A DNA stretch of 64,000 nt, taken from an uncultured Bacilli bacterium (GTDB taxonomy: Bacteria > Bacillota_I > Bacilli_A > RF39 > UBA660). The notes below the pieces were generated by a model. That model made no database searches. It worked only from the letters and a program-made list of their open reading frames with translations, and had not been told where the DNA came from. Location: contig CAJTZY010000001.1 in NCBI GenBank assembly GCA_910584085.1, forward strand, positions 140,678-204,677. Reading direction: 5' to 3'. Position 1 is the first letter of the stretch; the number at the start of each line of letters is the position of its first letter. Below, one piece after another: positions 35,302 to 44,504 of this stretch. Position numbers and translations under genes: made by a program.

Positions 35302-36455
35302 TGTTTACACATAATTTTAAATATTCCTTAAAAACTCTCTTTAAAAATAAAACATTAATATTTTGGACATTCGCTTTTCCAATAATACTTGGTACTTTCT
35401 TTAATATGGCGTTTTCCAATATAGAAAAAAATGAAACATTAAGTATTATAGATATAGCAATAGTGGAAAATGATGAATTTAAAAATAATAAGGTATTTTT
35501 AGAAACTATAAAAACATTAAGTGATAAAGAAAACGAAAAAAGATTATTTGATACAAAATATGTTGATATAAATGAGGCGAAAAAATTATTAAGTAATAAA
35601 AAAATAACAGGTTATTTAATACTCGAAGATACTCCAAAGATAATAGTTAATTCAAGTGGTATAAATGAAACAATTTTAAAATATGTAATAGATGAAATAA
35701 CTCAAAATGAAATTATTATTAATAACATTATAAATAATAAAATTAAGAATAATGTATATACTGATGAAATATATAATGAAGTGATGCAAAAATTAGAAAG
35801 TAATATAAACATAAACCATATACAAAACCAAAATTTAAGTTATACTATGATAGAATATTATACTTTAATTGCTTTAGCATGCCTATATGGGGGAATACTC
35901 GGTATGAGTTCAGTAGGCAAAACACAAGCCAATATGTGTAGTACTGGTAAAAGAATTTCAGTGAGCTCAACCTCAAAAATAAAAATAATATTCAGTAGTA
36001 TACTTGCAAGTTATATAGTAGAACTTATAGGGATTATACTTTTATTTTTGTATACCATTTTTATAATTAAAGTAGATTATGGAAATAATTTAATACTAGT
36101 TATACTTTTATCAGTTGTAGGCTCACTAACAGGTTTATCACTTGGAATTTTAATTACAACAGTACTCAAATCTAATTTTAATATAAAACTTGGTATTATT
36201 ATTTCTACAACAACATTATTATGCTTCTTATCGGGTATGATGGGAATTACAATGAAATATACAATAGATAAAAATATTCCTATTATAAATAAGATAAATC
36301 CGGCAAGCATGATAACTGATGGATTTTATTCACTTTATTATTACGGTGCGGGTGATAGGTTCTATTTTAATATAATAAGTTTACTTATATCAGCTGGTAT
36401 TATGGTACTAATTTCATTATTTAGTCTAAGGAGAAAAAAATATGATAGTATTTAA
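35301..36455 (+). CDS. ABC-2 type permease, first of two
   Basis: The 384-residue protein has one N-terminal transmembrane segment, a large extracytoplasmic domain (residues ~45-190) and five C-terminal hydrophobic segments with the MITDGFYSLYYYGAGDR segment before the last. This is the DrrB/YhgE-like plan of ABC-2 permeases. It starts on the last base of the ATPase stop and overlaps the next permease by 14 bases. Confidence 0.88.
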   Translation: MFTHNFKYSLKTLFKNKTLIFWTFAFPIILGTFFNMAFSNIEKNETLSIIDIAIVENDEFKNNKVFLETIKTLSDKENEKRLFDTKYVDINEAKKLLSNKKITGYLILEDTPKIIVNSSGINETILKYVIDEITQNEIIINNIINNKIKNNVYTDEIYNEVMQKLESNININHIQNQNLSYTMIEYYTLIALACLYGGILGMSSVGKTQANMCSTGKRISVSSTSKIKIIFSSILASYIVELIGIILLFLYTIFIIKVDYGNNLILVILLSVVGSLTGLSLGILITTVLKSNFNIKLGIIISTTTLLCFLSGMMGITMKYTIDKNIPIINKINPASMITDGFYSLYYYGAGDRFYFNIISLLISAGIMVLISLFSLRRKKYDSI

Positions 36456-37584
36456 AACATTTCTTAAAGTTTTAAACAAGTGTAAAGGTATAATTATTTT
36501 TGAAACCGCACTACTAATATTTTTTGGAGGATACAATATAGAAACAAATGATGTTTCTATAAACTTTGTTTCAAGTAATCCAAATATTTTAATTATAAAT
36601 AGTGATAAAAAAGAAGGAATTACAAAGAATCTAATAAACTATATAGAAAATAATAGTAATATAGTTGATATCGATGAAAATTTAATAGATGATGCATTAT
36701 TTTATAGGGATGTAAACTATATTATTTATATAAAAGATAACTTTAGAAATAATTTTATTAATAACAACGAAATAGGAATAGAAGTTAAAAGTACAGGTGA
36801 TTATCAATCAAGCTTAGCAGAAATGATGCTTAGTAGATATTTAAAAATTGCAAGTATATATAATGAAATATCAAACTCAGAAGAAGAGCTAATAAGTTAT
36901 ATAGATAATACATTGCAAAATAAAAGTGAGATAGAAACTACCTCAAAATTGAATACAGAAAAATTAAATAAAGCAACAGTTTATTATAATTTTACTAATT
37001 ACTGCTTTTTGGCAGGAAGTATATACGTTATATGCTTGGTACTTTCAAGTTTTAGAAATAAAAATATAAAAATGAGAACTATTATAAGTAGTATGAACTA
37101 TAAAAAGTATAATAGAAAATTACTTATTTCATGCAGTATGTTCGCTATAACCTTATGGTTATTATATGTATTACTTAGTTTTATATTAATTGGAAGTATT
37201 ATGTATACAACACATGGATTACTTTACATAATAAATGCTTTAGTATTTACATTTTGTACCTTAACACTTGCATTTCTTCTTGGAAATATTTTAAAAAATA
37301 AAACCGTCATAAATGGGATTATAAATGTAGTCGCACTAGGTAGTAGTTTTTTATGTGGTGCGTTTGTACCTATGGAATGGTTACCTGATTATGTAATTAA
37401 TATAGCTCACATTTTACCATCATATTATTTTATAAAAAATAATGAATTATTAAAAACAATAGAAGTATTTAATTTTGATACTATGAAACCAATAATTATA
37501 AATATGATAATAGTAATAATTTTTTCTGGGTTATTTATAATAATTACAAATATAATATCAAAGCGTCAAAGAAAAATTGATTAA
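36442..37584 (+). CDS. ABC-2 type permease, second of two
   Basis: The 380-residue protein has the same layout as the preceding permease: an N-terminal membrane segment, an extracytoplasmic Asn/Ile-rich domain and several C-terminal membrane segments. It contains LCGAFVPMEWLPDYVINIAH, a typical ABC-2 motif before the last helices. The two probably form a heterodimer. A terminator overlaps its last codons. Confidence 0.88.
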   Translation: MIVFKTFLKVLNKCKGIIIFETALLIFFGGYNIETNDVSINFVSSNPNILIINSDKKEGITKNLINYIENNSNIVDIDENLIDDALFYRDVNYIIYIKDNFRNNFINNNEIGIEVKSTGDYQSSLAEMMLSRYLKIASIYNEISNSEEELISYIDNTLQNKSEIETTSKLNTEKLNKATVYYNFTNYCFLAGSIYVICLVLSSFRNKNIKMRTIISSMNYKKYNRKLLISCSMFAITLWLLYVLLSFILIGSIMYTTHGLLYIINALVFTFCTLTLAFLLGNILKNKTVINGIINVVALGSSFLCGAFVPMEWLPDYVINIAHILPSYYFIKNNELLKTIEVFNFDTMKPIIINMIIVIIFSGLFIIITNIISKRQRKID

Positions 37585-37601
37585 AACAAATCAATTTTTT
37601 T
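37572..37601 (+). terminator. Hairpin terminator
   Basis: AAAATTGATT and AATCAATTTT pair across a short A-rich loop, followed by T residues. The left arm includes the stop codon of the second permease. Confidence 0.75.
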
Positions 37602-37668
37602 AATATATATAATTGCTATTAAGTCTAATTTATTGTATAATTACTATCGTATAGTAATGGAGGAAATT

Positions 37669-38622
37669 ATGCTAATAAACGTAATTATGATTATAATAGG
37701 ATTTATACTTTTAATAAAAGGAGCTGACTTTTTAGTAGATGGATCAAGTAGTATCGCAAAAAAACTTAGAATTCCAGAGATAATAGTAGGCTTAACAATT
37801 GTTTCAATAGGAACCTCTATGCCAGAATTGTTTGTTAGTGTAACCTCTGCAATAGGTGGACATTCTGATATGTCTATTGGAAATATAATAGGGAGTAATG
37901 TATGTAATCTACTTTTAATACTTGGACTTTCTGCAGTTATAAGCCCTATAAAATTTCAAAAGCAAACTAAATATATAGAGATACCTATGTGTATATTAAT
38001 AACAGTAATATTTATGATACTATGCAATACAGATAACAGAATCACAAAAATAGAATCGCTTTTATTAATACTTTTGTTTATAATATTTATACTTTATACA
38101 ATATTTATAGGATTAAAGGGAGGTTCATTAAATAAGGAAGAAAAGATAAGTAATAAAGATATAAAAAATATATCAATACTAAAAAATACCATATATATAA
38201 TATTAGGTATAGTAGGGCTTAAATTTGGTGGAGATTTCATAGTAGATAATTCTGTTATTATAGCTGAACATTTTAAAATAAGTGAAAAAATTATTAGTTT
38301 AACAATTCTTGCTATAGGGACAAGCTTGCCAGAACTTGTTACAAGTGTTACTGCAGCTATTAAGGGAAATAGTGATATAGCAGTAGGAAATATAATAGGC
38401 TCTAATATATTTAATATTTTACTTATTATAGGCGTATCTTCATTTATAAATCCTATGAGTTATAACGTAACTTATAATATACAATTAATAATATTATTAA
38501 TTTCAACAATGTTATTATCAGTATTTTCAATAATACCACCCAAAAATGAAGTAAGTAGATCTAATGGTGGAATATATTTAGTAATGTATGTAATATACCT
38601 AATAATTTTATTTATAATATAA
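37669..38622 (+). CDS. Calcium/sodium antiporter family protein
   Basis: The 317-residue protein has about ten hydrophobic segments and two copies of the alpha repeat of the Ca2+/cation antiporter superfamily: GTSMPELFVSVTSA with NIIGSNVCNLLLILG, and GTSLPELVTSVTAAIKGNSD with GNIIGSNIFNILLIIG. The acidic residues in the Pro-Glu motifs bind the cation. It matches the YrbG/CaxA type. The ATG at 37669 is chosen because TGGAGGA precedes it. Confidence 0.92.
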   Translation: MLINVIMIIIGFILLIKGADFLVDGSSSIAKKLRIPEIIVGLTIVSIGTSMPELFVSVTSAIGGHSDMSIGNIIGSNVCNLLLILGLSAVISPIKFQKQTKYIEIPMCILITVIFMILCNTDNRITKIESLLLILLFIIFILYTIFIGLKGGSLNKEEKISNKDIKNISILKNTIYIILGIVGLKFGGDFIVDNSVIIAEHFKISEKIISLTILAIGTSLPELVTSVTAAIKGNSDIAVGNIIGSNIFNILLIIGVSSFINPMSYNVTYNIQLIILLISTMLLSVFSIIPPKNEVSRSNGGIYLVMYVIYLIILFII

Positions 38623-38635
38623 GTAAAAATTTAAG

Positions 38636-38660
38636 AAAATAGATTAGTCTATTTTTTTTT
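38636..38660 (+). terminator. Hairpin terminator
   Basis: AAAATAGA and TCTATTTT with a TTAG loop, then a run of T. It isolates the antiporter gene from the van operon. Confidence 0.8.
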
Positions 38661-38683
38661 ATTATAATTATAAAAGTAAATAT

Positions 38684-38731
38684 AATTCTTAAGAATTTCT
38701 TAATAACTATATATAAGAATCATGTTATAAT
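38684..38731 (+). promoter_or_regulatory. van operon promoter with probable VanR box
   Basis: A perfect palindrome AATTCTTAAGAATT (38684-38697) creates two direct TTCTTAA copies at 38686 and 38697, 11 bases apart, the spacing usual for OmpR/PhoB-type dimers. The extended -10 TG-T-TATAAT follows at 38723-38731. VanR probably binds the repeats to activate its own operon, by analogy with other van operons. Confidence 0.6.
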
Positions 38732-38769
38732 AAAAATATATAATGATTAATTTTGTAGGGAGTGTAGAC

Positions 38770-39459
38770 ATGAATATTTTAATTGTAGATGATGAAAAAG
38801 AAATAGCAGATTTAATTGAAATCTACTTAAAGAATGAAAATTATAACGTTTATAAATATTATTCTAGTAAAAATATTTTAAGTGATTTAGAAAATATTGA
38901 TATAGATTTAGCAATCTTAGATGTCATGATGCCGAATATAGACGGATTCTCATTGTGTAGTAAAATACGTGAAAAATATAACTTTCCAATAATTTTTGTA
39001 ACTGCTAAGGTAGAAGAAATAGATAAAATAAGTGGTCTTACAATAGGTGCAGATGATTATATAACAAAACCATTTGAACCCTTAGAACTTGTTGCTCGTG
39101 TAAAAGCACACCTCCGTAGGTATAAAAGATATAATAACTTAGAAGAAAAAAATGAAAATATAATAGATTTTAGAAGTGTTATAATAAATAGGGATACACA
39201 TGAATTTTATTTTAACGAAAAGAAAATAGATTTAACTCCAATAGAATTTTCAATACTTTGGTGTTTATGTGAGAATAGAGGTAACGTTGTTAAAACTGAT
39301 GATTTATTTGCAAGTGTTTGGAAAGAAAAATATTTTGAGAAAGATAATAATACTATAATGGTTCATATAAGACATTTAAGAGAAAAGATGAACGATACAA
39401 GTAAAAATCCTAAGTATATAAAAACAATATGGGGAGTGGGGTATAAGATTGAAAATTAA
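38770..39459 (+). CDS. vanR: VanR-type response regulator
   Basis: The 229-residue protein has a receiver domain (ILIVDDEKEIADLI, phosphorylated Asp in LAILDVMMPNIDGF, Lys in DDYITKPFEPLELVARV). An OmpR-type winged helix follows (LTPIEFSILWCLCENRGNVV, MVHIRHLREKM, TIWGVGYKIE). It should activate the resistance genes when phosphorylated by the kinase encoded next. The ATG at 38770 follows GGGAGTG. Its end overlaps the kinase start. Its order in the operon is as in vanG clusters. Confidence 0.9.
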   Translation: MNILIVDDEKEIADLIEIYLKNENYNVYKYYSSKNILSDLENIDIDLAILDVMMPNIDGFSLCSKIREKYNFPIIFVTAKVEEIDKISGLTIGADDYITKPFEPLELVARVKAHLRRYKRYNNLEEKNENIIDFRSVIINRDTHEFYFNEKKIDLTPIEFSILWCLCENRGNVVKTDDLFASVWKEKYFEKDNNTIMVHIRHLREKMNDTSKNPKYIKTIWGVGYKIEN

Positions 39460-40534
39460 GACAAATTACGGGAAAAAATTAACAAATAAATTAATAGGTA
39501 GAATAATTATTGTAACTATTATTTATACAGTTATATTCGTTGTAACTTGGATAGTTGCTAGATTTATTTGCGGTTTATTTTTATGGTATCCACAAAATTT
39601 ATTATATAATGCATTAACAGCAATTGCTTATAGTGCGCCTAATCTTCTATTAATTTGGTTAGTAGGCTTTATAATAATTGTAATAGTGTGTTTAAGAAAA
39701 ACTCTATTCTATATTGATTTAATAGTGGATGCTAGTGGAAAATTAACTAGTACGAGTGAAGAGTTAATAAAACTCCCAAATGATTTAAATGAAGTAGAAA
39801 AAAGAATGAATCAAATAAAGCAAGTTGCTACATATAATGCGAAACTTGCAAAAGAGAATGAACAAAGAAAAAATGATTTAATTGTCTATTTAGCTCATGA
39901 CATTAAAACACCCCTAACATCTATGATTGGATATTTATCCTTACTTGATGAAGTTAAAGATATGCCAAAAAAACAAAAAGAAAAATATACTAAGGTAGCA
40001 CTTGAAAAATCATATAAATTAGAGGATTTAATAAATGAACTTTTTGATATCGCACGTTTCAATTCAGAAAAAATAATACTTGATAAAGAAGAATTAAATT
40101 TAAATATGATGATAGAACAAATTGTTGATGATTTTTATCCAATATTAAAAGAACTAAACAAAAAAATAACTATAATTAAAAATGAACCTATAATACTTTT
40201 AGGGGATTCAGATAAACTTGCTAGAGTATTTAGTAATATAATAAAAAATGCAGTAAATTATAGCTTGGATAGTAGTAATATTACTATAGAAATTACAAAA
40301 GTGGATAATTTTGCAAATATTATAATTAGTAATAAGGGTAAGAAAATAAGCGAAGATAAATTAAATAAAATATTCGAAAAATTTTATAGAGTTGATTCTT
40401 CTAGGACAACTAAAACAGGTGGGAGTGGACTTGGACTTGCTATTGCAAAGGAAATCGTCGAACTGCACGGTGGTATAGTAAGTGCGACTAGCGATGAGAA
40501 ATATACAAAGTTTTATATAAAACTTCCAATTTAA
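39449..40534 (+). CDS. vanS: VanS-type sensor histidine kinase
   Basis: The 361-residue protein starts with TTG. It has two transmembrane segments (residues ~18-40 and ~68-92) with a short external loop, then the phospho-acceptor helix LVYLAHDIKTPLTSMIGYLS-type sequence, NIIKNAVNYS for the N box, and GGSGLGLAIAKEIVELHGG for the G box. The short loop resembles VanS proteins, which sense glycopeptide or its effect on the wall. It overlaps vanR by 11 bases. Confidence 0.9.
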   Translation: MKIKTNYGKKLTNKLIGRIIIVTIIYTVIFVVTWIVARFICGLFLWYPQNLLYNALTAIAYSAPNLLLIWLVGFIIIVIVCLRKTLFYIDLIVDASGKLTSTSEELIKLPNDLNEVEKRMNQIKQVATYNAKLAKENEQRKNDLIVYLAHDIKTPLTSMIGYLSLLDEVKDMPKKQKEKYTKVALEKSYKLEDLINELFDIARFNSEKIILDKEELNLNMMIEQIVDDFYPILKELNKKITIIKNEPIILLGDSDKLARVFSNIIKNAVNYSLDSSNITIEITKVDNFANIIISNKGKKISEDKLNKIFEKFYRVDSSRTTKTGGSGLGLAIAKEIVELHGGIVSATSDEKYTKFYIKLPI

Positions 40535-40592
40535 AATTAATAAAAAAATATATAAATTGATAAATTATTGTACTTATGAAGGGAGATTTTAG

Positions 40593-41816
40593 ATGAAAAA
40601 AATATTATACTACATATTATTTATTTTAATGCTTATTCCAGTGGGTGCTGGAGCAATGGAACTACCTAAACTATATTCAGATAAGGTTTTACTATATGAT
40701 CCAGAATCACAAGAAATTCTTTATGAAGAAAAAAGTGAAGAAGTTACAAGTATTGCTAGTTTAACTAAAATTATGACTACTATAGTTGCCATTGAAAATA
40801 TAAAAAATTTAGATGAACAGGTAAAAATAACTTGGAATATGTTAAGTGAAGTGCCATATGATGCATCAGTTGCTGGACTAAAAGTGGGCGATAAAGTTAC
40901 ATATAGGGACTTACTTTATGCATCAATACTGCCATCAGGAGCAGATGCAACAACCGCACTCGCACATAGCATAAGTGGAACAACAGATAAGTTTATTGTC
41001 CTTATGAATAAAAAAGCGAGTGAGTTAGGACTTAAACACACACATTTTTCAAACGTTACAGGTTATGATATAGATAATCATTACAGTACTGCAAAGGAAG
41101 TATTACAAATACTTTTATATTCATTAAAAAATCCATTATTTAAAGAAATTTATGAAACTAGAACGTATACATTATCAAATGGGTTAAAAGTAGAAAGCAC
41201 TGTTAACCGTTATAACAGAACACTTAAATTAGATTTATCAAAAATAATTGGTAGTAAAACTGGTTATACAGGGGATGCTGGACTTTGTATGTCGGCCATA
41301 ATAAGAACTAATAATAAAGACTTAATATTAATCACATTAGGAGCAGAATATTCTAGAACAAACCCATATAATCTAGTTGATACATTAAATATAATAGAAT
41401 ATTTAGATGATAATTATAATACCAAAGTGTTATATAAAAAGGATGAAGAACTTTTTAAAATTCCCGTAAAAAATTCAAAAGTAGATGAGTATATAGTTAA
41501 AGTTAAAGATAATATAGAAAAGTATGTTGAAGTTAATTATGACACTTCAGATTTAAAATATGAGTATGATGGTTTAAATGAATTAAGCTATAAAAATAAG
41601 GAAGGAGAAAAAATAGGGCATATTAACTACTATTATAAAAATAAATTATTTTATGATGAGGATATATATTTAGTAGAAGAACTTAAATTTTCTTTTTATA
41701 AATATTTTATGTCACATATAGTAGAATTTTCTTCATTATTTTTAATAGGTGTTATAATGATTATTTTAATAAAATCAAAATGTAAAAGAAGAAAGAGAGT
41801 CTTAAGTAAATCTTAA
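40593..41816 (+). CDS. D-alanyl-D-alanine carboxypeptidase (S11), vanY position
   Basis: The 407-residue protein has a signal peptide (residues 1-21) and a C-terminal membrane segment near residues 370-395. The penicillin-binding motifs are SLTK with the catalytic Ser, and KTG in GSKTGYTGDAG. The SxN-type motif reads SGA (PSGADATTALAHS), with Ala in place of Asn. The enzyme should trim the terminal D-Ala of pentapeptides outside the cell, lowering the glycopeptide target. It takes the place of vanY between vanS and vanW. A hairpin overlaps its stop. Confidence 0.88.
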   Translation: MKKILYYILFILMLIPVGAGAMELPKLYSDKVLLYDPESQEILYEEKSEEVTSIASLTKIMTTIVAIENIKNLDEQVKITWNMLSEVPYDASVAGLKVGDKVTYRDLLYASILPSGADATTALAHSISGTTDKFIVLMNKKASELGLKHTHFSNVTGYDIDNHYSTAKEVLQILLYSLKNPLFKEIYETRTYTLSNGLKVESTVNRYNRTLKLDLSKIIGSKTGYTGDAGLCMSAIIRTNNKDLILITLGAEYSRTNPYNLVDTLNIIEYLDDNYNTKVLYKKDEELFKIPVKNSKVDEYIVKVKDNIEKYVEVNYDTSDLKYEYDGLNELSYKNKEGEKIGHINYYYKNKLFYDEDIYLVEELKFSFYKYFMSHIVEFSSLFLIGVIMIILIKSKCKRRKRVLSKS

Positions 41817-41824
41817 GACTTTTA
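41798..41824 (+). terminator. Hairpin inside the van operon
   Basis: AGTCTTAAG and CTTAAGACT form a perfect 9-bp stem with a TAAAT loop that contains the carboxypeptidase stop region, followed by TTTTAT. It may partly terminate transcription and lower expression of vanW-vanT. Confidence 0.7.
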
Positions 41825-41908
41825 TAATACTAAATTAAAGAATAACTAATTATTAATTGATACAATTTAAATGTGTTAATTAATAATTTTTTTAAAGGAG
41901 TGATTAAT

Positions 41909-42730
41909 ATGGCTAGAAAAACCTTGACACAAACCTTACCATTTTTAAGACCAATAAGAGTTTTTCAAAGAAACCTATTTTATCAAATATCTATGTATTT
42001 TGATAAAAATAAATATTCAAAGAATTTTGGTAATTTATTAGGGTATGAAGTATGTAATGCGAAAACACTTATGATTAATGAAAATAGTGGACAAGATATA
42101 ATATATCAAAAAAATAAAGTAGATAATTTAAAAATAACAAGTAAAACAATGAATAGAGTACTTATTTATCCAGGTGAGGTATTTTCATTTTGTTATTTAG
42201 CTAAGAATAGCAAAAAATACGGAAAATACAAAAAAGGACTTATTTTAGTTAATGGAAAAATAGTCAAAGAAAAGGGTGGAGGAATATGTCATCTAAGTAA
42301 TTTATTGTACTATTTGTTTTTAATGAGTCCTCTTGATATAGTTGAAAGACATGGACATAAATTTAAATCATTTCCAAATCCTGATGAAAATTCTTTAGAA
42401 GGAATAGATGCTACAATAAGTAGCGGCTGGTTAGATTTAAAAGTAAAAAATAATACAAATAATATATATCAAATTGTAATTGACTTTGACGATGATTATA
42501 TGTACGCTAAAATACTTACAAATAATAATGTTAATGTAAAATATTCTATTATTAATAGTAATTTTAAATACATAAAAAAGAATAATAAAATATATGAAAA
42601 TGTATCAGTTGTTAAAATAATTAAAGATAAAAACACTAATGAAATGATATCTAGTCGAAAGTTATATGATGAAGTTGTAGAGGTAAGGTACAAATTACCT
42701 GATAGTGTAAAAATAGAGGAGGAATTATGA
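41909..42730 (+). CDS. vanW: VanW family protein
   Basis: The 273-residue protein has the VanW core: PGEVFSFCYLAKNSKKYGKY-type sequence, GKIVKEKGGGICHLSNLLYY and VERHGHKFKSFPNPD. The role of VanW is not known, but it is a regular member of vanG operons. The ATG at 41909 is chosen because AAAGGAG precedes it by 8 bases. Its end overlaps the ligase start by 4 bases. There is no signal peptide. Confidence 0.92.
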   Translation: MARKTLTQTLPFLRPIRVFQRNLFYQISMYFDKNKYSKNFGNLLGYEVCNAKTLMINENSGQDIIYQKNKVDNLKITSKTMNRVLIYPGEVFSFCYLAKNSKKYGKYKKGLILVNGKIVKEKGGGICHLSNLLYYLFLMSPLDIVERHGHKFKSFPNPDENSLEGIDATISSGWLDLKVKNNTNNIYQIVIDFDDDYMYAKILTNNNVNVKYSIINSNFKYIKKNNKIYENVSVVKIIKDKNTNEMISSRKLYDEVVEVRYKLPDSVKIEEEL

Positions 42731-43770
42731 GTAAAATAAAAGTTGCTATAATTTTTGGTGGATGTTCTAGTGAATATCAAGTTTCACTAGTATCTGCATC
42801 ATCAGTTATTAGAAATATGAATAAAGAAAAATATGAAGTTATAATGATAGGAATAACAAAAATAGGAGATTTTTATTTATATAATGGAGATATAGACTCT
42901 ATAGAAAAAGATAATTGGTTTAATGAATCAAGAGTGGAAAAAATAACATTTTCAAGTAACAAGAGTGATAAGGGATTTATTATTTTAAAAACTGGTGAAC
43001 TTGTAAAAATTGATATTGTATTTCCTATTTTACATGGAAAAAATGGAGAAGATGGTAGACTTCAAGGATTAATGGAACTATCTGATATTAAATATATCGG
43101 TTGTAATATGATATCATCCTCTATTTGTATGGATAAATATATATCAAAAAAATTAGTAGAGATGAGTGGTATACCAACTTCAAAGTCCTATTCATTTAGT
43201 AGTTTAGATAGTTATAGTGATATAGAAGATAAAATTAGTGATTTAAACTATCCTATATTTGTAAAACCACTCGCATCTGGCTCATCATATGGAATTACTA
43301 AAGTGAAATCCAAAAAAAATTTAAAAGATGCAATCAAAAAAGCTTTCACTTATGATGATGAAATAATAATAGAGGAAAATATAGATGGATTTGAAGTTGG
43401 TTGCGCGATAATGGGAAATAAAGAACTCATAATAGGTGAGGTTGATGAAATAGAACTAAGTACTGATTTTTTTGATTATACAGAAAAATACACACTAAAA
43501 ACGAGTAAGATTCATGTACCTGCTAGATTAGATGAAGATATAAGAAAGCAAATTAAAATGACTGCATTAAGTATATATAAAACACTTAAATGTTCTAATC
43601 TTGCAAGGGTAGATATGTTCTATACTAAGGATAAAAAAATTGTCTTTAATGAGGTAAATACTTTACCAGGTTTCACCTCACACAGTAGATATCCTAGTAT
43701 GCTAAAGAAAAGCGGATATTCTTTTAGTGAAATTATTGATAAATTAATAGAACTAGGACTTAAAAAATGA
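42727..43770 (+). CDS. vanG: VanG-like D-alanine:D-serine ligase
   Basis: The 347-residue protein is a D-Ala-D-X ligase: FGGCSSEYQVSLVSA, HGKNGEDGRLQGLMEL, YPIFVKPLASGSSYGI, and the omega-loop segment FFDYTEKYTLKTSKIHVPAR, whose Glu-Lys-Tyr form is found in D-Ala-D-Ser ligases of the VanC/VanG group. NEVNTLPGFTSHSRYP closes the Mg site. It joins D-Ala and D-Ser so that wall precursors bind vancomycin weakly. It overlaps vanW and vanXY by 4 bases each. Confidence 0.93.
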   Translation: MSKIKVAIIFGGCSSEYQVSLVSASSVIRNMNKEKYEVIMIGITKIGDFYLYNGDIDSIEKDNWFNESRVEKITFSSNKSDKGFIILKTGELVKIDIVFPILHGKNGEDGRLQGLMELSDIKYIGCNMISSSICMDKYISKKLVEMSGIPTSKSYSFSSLDSYSDIEDKISDLNYPIFVKPLASGSSYGITKVKSKKNLKDAIKKAFTYDDEIIIEENIDGFEVGCAIMGNKELIIGEVDEIELSTDFFDYTEKYTLKTSKIHVPARLDEDIRKQIKMTALSIYKTLKCSNLARVDMFYTKDKKIVFNEVNTLPGFTSHSRYPSMLKKSGYSFSEIIDKLIELGLKK

Positions 43771-44504
43771 AAAAATATATACTTAAACACTCGGATATTT
43801 ATAAAGGCAATTTAATATTAGTAAATAAAGAACACAAAATAAATACGGAAATTAATTCAAATAATCTAGTTTCATTTAATAATAATTATAGCAATATATT
43901 ACTTGATGAATCTGCAAATAAGTTTTTACAAATTATATTAAAAGAAATTAATGGTTTAAATCAAATTATTCCAGTAAGTGGATATAGAAGCTTAATGGAG
44001 CAAGAAGAAATTTATTTTTCATCTATAAAAGAAAATGGTGAAGACTTTACAAAAAAATATGTCGCACTACCAAATTCTAGTGAGCATCAAACAGGCCTTG
44101 CTATAGACTTAGGACTTAATACTGGAAAAATAGATTTTATAAGACCATCATTTCCAAATAGTAGAATTTGTGATAATTTTAGAAAAACATCAATAAATTA
44201 TGGATTTATAGAAAGATATGAAAGTGAAAAAGAAAATATAACAGGTATAGGTAAAGAAGAATGGCATTTTAGATATGTTGGTTATCCACATTCAGTTATT
44301 ATGAAGGAAAAAAATCTTTGTTTAGAAGAATACATAAATTATTTAAGGCAGTATGAAAAAGATAGTTTAAAATATAAAAATTATGAGATATCTTACATAC
44401 CTTATAATAATGAAGATATAGAACTAACAATAGAAAATAATACAGTAATATCAGGAAACAATGTAGATGGATTTATAATTACAAGGAATATGCATGAAAA
44501 ATAA
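43767..44504 (+). CDS. vanXY: VanXY-type D,D-dipeptidase/carboxypeptidase
   Basis: The 245-residue protein is a zinc M15B peptidase: PVSGYRSLMEQEEIY, SSEHQTGLAIDLG with the His and Asp ligands, and EEWHFRYVGYPH with the catalytic Glu and third ligand His. There is no signal peptide, which fits cytoplasmic VanXY rather than VanY. It removes normal D-Ala-D-Ala and D-Ala-ending precursors. About 65 C-terminal residues follow the catalytic core. It lies between vanG and the first vanT gene and overlaps both. Confidence 0.9.
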   Translation: MKKYILKHSDIYKGNLILVNKEHKINTEINSNNLVSFNNNYSNILLDESANKFLQIILKEINGLNQIIPVSGYRSLMEQEEIYFSSIKENGEDFTKKYVALPNSSEHQTGLAIDLGLNTGKIDFIRPSFPNSRICDNFRKTSINYGFIERYESEKENITGIGKEEWHFRYVGYPHSVIMKEKNLCLEEYINYLRQYEKDSLKYKNYEISYIPYNNEDIELTIENNTVISGNNVDGFIITRNMHEK

